Assembly (NCBI GenBank): GCA_963742725.1
Contig: CAVUMX010000003.1
Span: 1,302,001 to 1,366,000, forward strand
Length of the DNA: 64,000 nucleotides
From: CAVVAL01 sp963742725
GTDB taxonomy: Bacteria; Actinomycetota; Actinomycetes; Mycobacteriales; Cryptosporangiaceae
Direction of reading: 5' to 3'
The notes beneath the pieces were generated by a model, which made no database searches, was not told where the DNA came from, and was given only the letters and a program-made list of their open reading frames with translations. Below, one piece after another: positions 60,115 through 64,000 of the stretch. A program made the position numbers and the translations under genes. Each line of letters begins with the position of its first letter. Position 1 is the first letter of the stretch.

Positions 60115-61085
60115 GCCGTGCCTCCCGCGGCGATGTCCCGCCAGTGGAGGACCCAGCCGCCGCGACGGTCCTCGACGATGCGGTGCATCAGTCCGCAGCG
60201 ATGCACGGGTCCGGCCCGCAGCGCGGTGGGAAAGGAGCGTGATTCCCGGAGGTCGCGCATCACCTCCGTGTGGAGCCCTGGCAGGGTCGGCACGTCCGGG
60301 ACGCGCTGGCGGGCCGCGTTGAAGCCGGCTTCCCAGATGCCGTGCGTGACCGCGTCCGCCGCGCGGAGCGCCGCGACCTCGTGCGGTAACCCCTTGTCGG
60401 CGATCTCGCGGGCCATGAGGTCGGCGTTGAAGTACTCGCGCCGCGCGGCGGTGACCTCGACGTGGCCGGCGGCGCGTAACTGGCGGACGAACAGCGACGA
60501 GTCGTGCAGGACGTCGTCCGGCAGCGGCTCGACCGGACGGTCCTCCGGCGGGAGCGGACCGGCCTGGTACGGGTCGTAGAAGTGCCGCCGCACGAACGAC
60601 GCGTCCGGCGTGGCCAGGAGGTTCCGCAGTTCCGTCTCGTGCCACAGGTCGATGACGACGTTCGTCTCGCGCTGCTTGCGCGCCCGCCAGGCGTCCCACC
60701 ACTTCGCCGTGGGGGCGTCCATGCTGGACGGCACGCACAGCACCCAGCGGCTCACCCGGTACCCGTGCTGGGCGGCGGCCCTGACCGCCGAGGCGAACGA
60801 GTCCCGGATCGCGGCGCGCTTGGTCGTCGTGACGGCCGGCCAGAAGTACTTGGCCTGCCAGATCACGACCGAGCCGGACAGGTCGCCGACCAGGACGTCG
60901 ATGCCCCAGTCGCCGGGGTTGGCCGCGATCAGCCGTCCGCCCGGGCGGGTGGCGGCGACCAGCATCGCCAGCATCTGCTCGAAGTCCTCGCGGGCGCCGG
61001 CGATGTTCCCGGCGCGGAACTGGTGAGCGGCGAAGTTGATCGGCGGCTCACCGGCCGCGAGCGATTTCACCGCGACAGCCGCCAT
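60111..61085 (-). CDS. Restriction-endonuclease-like effector of an ABC-3C-type system
   Basis: 324 residues from the ATG at 61085, chosen because GGGAGGGGG lies four bases upstream; an in-frame ATG 24 bases earlier lacks such a site. The N-terminus is a PD-(D/E)xK nuclease fold: Glu36 in 'EDFEQML', Asp63 in 'NPGDWGIDVLVG', and Gln77-Ala-Lys79 in 'VVIWQAKYFWP', resembling Mrr-type enzymes. After ~residue 165 a helical C-terminal region would couple it to the ATPase. It heads a three-gene operon. The expected role is nucleic-acid cleavage upon a signal from the ATPase, probably against phage or plasmids (inference). Confidence 0.78.
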   Translation of the reverse strand: MAAVAVKSLAAGEPPINFAAHQFRAGNIAGAREDFEQMLAMLVAATRPGGRLIAANPGDWGIDVLVGDLSGSVVIWQAKYFWPAVTTTKRAAIRDSFASAVRAAAQHGYRVSRWVLCVPSSMDAPTAKWWDAWRARKQRETNVVIDLWHETELRNLLATPDASFVRRHFYDPYQAGPLPPEDRPVEPLPDDVLHDSSLFVRQLRAAGHVEVTAARREYFNADLMAREIADKGLPHEVAALRAADAVTHGIWEAGFNAARQRVPDVPTLPGLHTEVMRDLRESRSFPTALRAGPVHRCGLMHRIVEDRRGGWVLHWRDIAAGGTA

Positions 61086-61193
61086 CGTGCCCCCTCCCGG
61101 TAAGGACATTCCGGACCCGGCGGCGCTGCATCACGGCCCGTACCACAAGCGTGACCTGCGGTTCCCACTTCACGTGGTTACCGCCCAACTGTC

Positions 61194-61214
61194 CGCTGTG
61201 AGTTCTACACAGCG
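61194..61214. promoter_or_regulatory. Inverted repeat upstream of the nuclease/ATPase operon
   Basis: CGCTGTG (61194-61200) and CACAGCG (61208-61214) form a perfect seven-base dyad with a seven-base spacer, about 110 bases before the operon's start codon. Related GCTGTCCG and CTGTCCGC copies lie on either side (61190-61197, 61228-61235). It may be an operator for the operon or for the pectate-lyase-like gene's 3' flank. No clear -10/-35 pair was found. Confidence 0.45.
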
Positions 61215-61278
61215 TAACAGTTAGGACGCTGTCCGTTAATAGCCCTGGTGGGTAGGTCGCGACGGCAAGCGGTGGATG

Positions 61279-62961
61279 TCAGACGCTCCGCTGGGCCGAG
61301 TACAGGTCGGTCACCCGGGGGCGAACGCCGTGGTCGGCGATGACGGCTTCGAGGTCACCGGAGAAGTCCGGGGTCAGCTCGCTGTCGGTGCCGGTCGTGC
61401 CCTGCACGCCGACGGTCACGCTGCGCGGAGCGACGTCCGCGACGGCGATCGCGTACGGGCTGCCGTTCGTGATCTGGATGTTCCAGTGCGCGATCCGGGC
61501 GCCGAACAGCGGCCCGGACGCCGCCGAACCGCCGACACGGCCGTTGTTGACCAGCGTGATGTTCGTCCGGGCGTTCTCGAACGGCAGCGCCCGGTGCGTG
61601 TCGAACGTCCCCTCGGACATCCGGCCACGGCGCCACACGTTGCCGGACGACAGGCCCTCCAGGTTGAGTCCATGGTGGACCGCGCCGCTCGGCACCGGGA
61701 CGGTGAACGGCTCGATCACGAAGTCGTCCACCAGGTTGTCGTGCGACTGCATCCGGCACGCGAAGCTGTGGTGGCCGCTTCGGCCGCCCACGGCCACCCG
61801 GCTCAGCGTGTTCGACTTCGCGGACGTGAACCCGAACCCGAGGTCGAAGTTCTCCACGCGCACGTCACGCGCCCAGCAGTCGTGCACGGCCTGGAAACAG
61901 ACCCCGTTGGAACCGGGGTGGCGGTTGTGCGCGGTCATGGGGATCAGCTCGTTCCGGACGGTCAACTGCTCGACGCCGCTGTCGTGGACCGTCGGTCCGG
62001 CCGCCCGCAGCCGCGCCGGCCAGCCCGGCCGGAGGTCGTACTTGAGCGGCTGCGACAGCATGACGAGCCGTTCACCGAGGACGGCCTCGATCCGGACGGG
62101 CCACTGCGGCGTCGCGTACTGCACGTACTGCCCACCCGACCCGGTGACGAGCTGCGGCGCGCGGCGCGGCCAGTCGTAGGCGCGGGTGCCGGGGACGTCG
62201 CCGGCGAGGTGCCGCAGCAGGCTCGCGTCCGGCGGGTTCTCGCACTCCAGGACCACCATGTCGCCCTCGCGGAGCAGGCTCGTGTCCGAGACCATCAGCG
62301 TGGACTGTCCCCGCTGCGCGGTGGCGACCTCGGCCAGCACGTCGCCCATCAGCCAGCCCTCGGTCGCCGCGAAGTTCTCGGCCTCGGACCGGGCGCGGCG
62401 CGCCTCGGAGACGAACCAGATCTGCCCGCCTGTCCAGGACCAGCGGCTGTTCCCGTTGGACTGCCGCGACTGGCGGTACCCGTCGTCGAGCGGCAGCGCG
62501 AAGTGCAGGACGGTCGCGTCGCGCCCGGACCCGCGCAGGACGGTGTCCGACCAGTGCACGAAGACCGGCGACCGCAGCGTGAAGACGCCGGGCGGTACCA
62601 GCACGGCGCCGCCGCCCCGTTCCCCGGCCGCGCGGAGGGCGGCGTTGAAGGCGGGTGCGCAGTCGCGGCCGTCCGGGCGGGCGCCGAAGTCGGTCACCCG
62701 CGTCACGACCCGGTAGCGGGGCGGGGTCTCGCCGAGCCAGTGGCCGGCGCGAGAGATGTCCGGGACGAGCGGGTGCACGCCGTTCGCCTCCGCCCATTGC
62801 ATGAGCAGCGCCTCCGACGCGTCGCGGGGGCGGCGTCCAGGTGTGGCCGCGGGCCTCTCAGCGGCGGCCGGGCCGGCCGGTAACGCGACGGTCGTCACCG
62901 CCGCGGCCGCCGTCCCGCCGATGAAGTGCCGCCGGGTCACCCTGGGCTGTTCGTGTCGCAT
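61279..62961 (-). CDS. Tat-exported pectate-lyase-superfamily beta-helix protein
   Basis: 560 residues from the ATG at 62961 with GAGGAG upstream; longer in-frame starts have no signal peptide directly after them. 'RVTRRHFIGGTAAAAVTTVALPAG' is a twin-arginine signal. The beta-helix begins 'TDFGARPDGRDCAPAFNAALRAAGERGGGAVLVPPGVFTLRSPVFVHW', the pectate_lyase_3-type opening, and continues in short repeats to the C-terminus. A conserved 'HHSFACRMQSHDNLVDDFVIE' block may hold active-site residues. The substrate, probably a plant or microbial uronate polymer, is undetermined. Confidence 0.8.
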   Translation of the reverse strand: MRHEQPRVTRRHFIGGTAAAAVTTVALPAGPAAAERPAATPGRRPRDASEALLMQWAEANGVHPLVPDISRAGHWLGETPPRYRVVTRVTDFGARPDGRDCAPAFNAALRAAGERGGGAVLVPPGVFTLRSPVFVHWSDTVLRGSGRDATVLHFALPLDDGYRQSRQSNGNSRWSWTGGQIWFVSEARRARSEAENFAATEGWLMGDVLAEVATAQRGQSTLMVSDTSLLREGDMVVLECENPPDASLLRHLAGDVPGTRAYDWPRRAPQLVTGSGGQYVQYATPQWPVRIEAVLGERLVMLSQPLKYDLRPGWPARLRAAGPTVHDSGVEQLTVRNELIPMTAHNRHPGSNGVCFQAVHDCWARDVRVENFDLGFGFTSAKSNTLSRVAVGGRSGHHSFACRMQSHDNLVDDFVIEPFTVPVPSGAVHHGLNLEGLSSGNVWRRGRMSEGTFDTHRALPFENARTNITLVNNGRVGGSAASGPLFGARIAHWNIQITNGSPYAIAVADVAPRSVTVGVQGTTGTDSELTPDFSGDLEAVIADHGVRPRVTDLYSAQRSV

Positions 62962-63068
62962 CGTGCACTCCTCGCGGTCGGCGTCGGCGGCGTGCCGCTC
63001 CGGGAGAAGAAAGCACCGCCATTCAGGGCAGGCAAGGACAAAGCCGATTTCCGCACCCCCGAATCGGA

Positions 63069-63087
63069 CGGCAGTGGGCAACTGCCG
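63069..63087. other. Small hairpin in the 226-base gap before the pectate-lyase-like gene
   Basis: CGGCAGT and ACTGCCG flank a five-base loop. It lies roughly midway between the start codons of the divergent pectate-lyase-like and monooxygenase genes. It could be an operator; nothing else in the gap is recognisable except the TAGCGT box of the monooxygenase gene (63175-63180). Confidence 0.35.
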
Positions 63088-63187
63088 CGGATCGTTCAGC
63101 GCCTCGACGTCGACGCGAACCCAACGTGCAAGGGCCCGGTCGCGTTTGTCCAATGGCACGCGGGAGACCGCCGGTAGCGTCGCGGCC

Positions 63188-63496
63188 ATGACGAGGGTGG
63201 GACGGTACATGAAGGCGCAGGCCAAGGCCGGGCGCGGCGACGAGCTGGCGAAACTGCTGCTCACGGTGGCAGAGTCGCTGCGCGGCACACCCGGCTGCGA
63301 GGTCTACGTCGTGAACCAGGCGGCCGGCGACCCGGACACCGTCTGGGTCACCGAGGTGTGGCGCAGCCAGGCCGACCTGGACGCCGCGCTCACGTCCACC
63401 GCCGAGTCGGACGTGTCGCCGGCTGACGTCCTCGCGCTGGTGGACGGCGGCATGGAGCGCATCGACCTCGTCCCCGTCGGCGGCCCCGGCCTCTAA
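63188..63496 (+). CDS. Antibiotic-biosynthesis-monooxygenase (ABM) domain protein
   Basis: 102 residues. 'RVGRYMKAQAKAGRGDELAKLLLTVAESLRGTPGCEVYVVNQAAGDPDTVWVTEVWRSQADLDAAL' is the dimeric alpha-beta barrel of the ABM family, with the 'E-x-x' strand and Cys/Tyr region. Members range from quinone monooxygenases to haem-degrading enzymes; the role here is unknown. TAGCGT lies seven bases before the ATG, so translation is probably leaderless. It converges with the terminal regulator gene. Confidence 0.85.
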   Translation: MTRVGRYMKAQAKAGRGDELAKLLLTVAESLRGTPGCEVYVVNQAAGDPDTVWVTEVWRSQADLDAALTSTAESDVSPADVLALVDGGMERIDLVPVGGPGL

Positions 63497-63523
63497 CGCG
63501 CCGCGCGCGCTGCCTGCGCCTTC

Positions 63524-63565
63524 TGGGCGACATCTTGGTGGCTATGGCAACGAAGATGTCGCCCA
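63524..63565. terminator. Dispersed palindrome family B, copy 2
   Basis: TGGGCGACATCTT (63524-63536) pairs perfectly with AAGATGTCGCCCA (63553-63565) around a 16-base loop. Stem core, loop CTAT and the following AACCGGGGG match the copy at 41461. It sits between two convergent genes (stops at 63496 and 63581), a natural place for a bidirectional terminator. Confidence 0.8.
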
Positions 63566-63580
63566 AACCGGGGGAACCGG

Positions 63581-64000
63581 CTAGGGGGAGCCGAGGATGC
63601 CCAGGCGGGCGGCCTGGAGGCCGGCCTGGAACCGGGTCTGCGCGCCCAGCAGGTTCATGACGCGGCGCATGCGCCGTTCGACCGTCCGCTGGGCCACGCC
63701 GAGCCGGCGGGCGACCGCCTCGTCGGTCAGGCCCGCGGCGGAGAGGGCGAGCAGCAGCTCGTCCTCTTCCGTCAGCGTGCCCGGGCCGGGTTGGCGCGGA
63801 CCCGGCGACCACAGCGGCGTCGCCCGCTGCCACAGCAGCTCGAACAGGGTGATCAGGCCGTCGAGCAGCGCGGACGACTGGAGGACCATCGTCTCCTGCT
63901 CGGTCGCCAGCACGAACGGGACCAGCGCGATCTTGCGGTCGCTCACCACGAGCTTCAGCGGGACGTCGGCCAGTACCCGGCTCTGCTCGCCCTGCGATGC
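63581..64000 (-). CDS. LuxR-type HTH regulator, C-terminal part
   Basis: The frame is open to the right edge, so the start is outside the window. The visible ~139 residues contain a C-terminal LuxR-like helix-turn-helix: 'LTEEDELLLALSAAGLTDEAVARRLGVAQRTVERRMRRVMNLLGAQTRFQAGLQAARLG'. The preceding part ('VVSDRKIALVPFVLATEQETMVLQSSALLDGLITLFELLW') matches the sensor region of TrmB-like/LuxR-type actinobacterial regulators. Target genes are not evident. Confidence 0.85.
   Translation of the reverse strand, partial: ASQGEQSRVLADVPLKLVVSDRKIALVPFVLATEQETMVLQSSALLDGLITLFELLWQRATPLWSPGPRQPGPGTLTEEDELLLALSAAGLTDEAVARRLGVAQRTVERRMRRVMNLLGAQTRFQAGLQAARLGILGSP

Noticed and set aside
61085..61109. An earlier ATG (61109) as start of the nuclease gene
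   Set aside because: The ATG at 61085 has a near-perfect Shine-Dalgarno that lies within the longer version's coding sequence.
1..64000. tRNA, rRNA, CRISPR arrays, integrases and transposases
   Set aside because: I looked for them and found no convincing candidate. A tRNA scan would be decisive for weak cases.

Overview
The window is very GC-rich chromosomal DNA from a soil or plant-associated actinomycete. Supporting traits are a complete conservon (cvnABCD-type signalling operon), Tat-exported polysaccharide lyases, and many genes with a TAnnnT box 5-7 bases before the start codon, as in leaderless actinobacterial mRNAs. A Micromonosporales-like host is my guess, not shown by any single marker. 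I saw no rRNA, tRNA, integrase, transposase or CRISPR array.

Layout. 1-10,000: end of a DedA-like gene, a membrane phosphodiesterase, glutathione peroxidase, a VapBC pair, a PepSY protein, a cupin, an OmpR-type two-component system, a beta-propeller protein, a ureohydrolase and a membrane protein. 10,000-20,000: amidase plus ATP-grasp pair, a C45-type acyltransferase, a GH28-like beta-helix enzyme, a nitroreductase, a DUF2157 membrane protein and a GH16 glucanase with two binding modules. 20,000-33,000: a winged-helix protein, a patch of decayed genes (ArsR and PEP-mutase remnants), a PemK-like toxin, a YkvA protein, a zinc metallopeptidase, a large membrane protein, an NlpC/P60 hydrolase, a secreted phospholipase D and a 1765-residue kinase/ATPase/GAF/GGDEF fusion. 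33,000-47,000: a gutted molybdopterin oxidoreductase, an alginate-lyase-family enzyme, a Clp_N regulator, a secreted Cys-rich protein, an orphan STAND-type sensor half, ADP-ribosylglycohydrolase, a methyltransferase-like membrane protein, CutA, a Tat amidohydrolase, an EamA exporter with a divergent CGNR regulator, a flavin monooxygenase and a coiled-coil secreted protein.

47,000-64,000 is the most interesting part. A guanidine-hydrolase-like gene heads an operon with a nitrate/taurine-type ABC transporter. This resembles the cyanobacterial gdmH plus transporter arrangement, although no HypA/HypB-like nickel chaperones are present here. Then comes a conservon preceded by an extra membrane protein and followed by a sulfotransferase; its cvnA carries a +1 base in an 18-bp tandem repeat that throws the C-terminus out of frame. 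Next is a three-gene nuclease / middle component / Rad50-like ATPase operon, which fits an ABC-three-component conflict (probable anti-phage) system. A Tat-exported pectate-lyase-like protein, a small monooxygenase and the end of a LuxR-type regulator close the window.

Four secreted polysaccharide-degrading enzymes (GH28, GH16, alginate-lyase family, pectate-lyase-like) are scattered as single genes. Two carry recognisable operator-like palindromes: CebR/LacI-like at GH16 and DasR-like at the alginate lyase. Two families of dispersed intergenic palindromes, each present twice, sit mostly just after stop codons and probably act as terminators.
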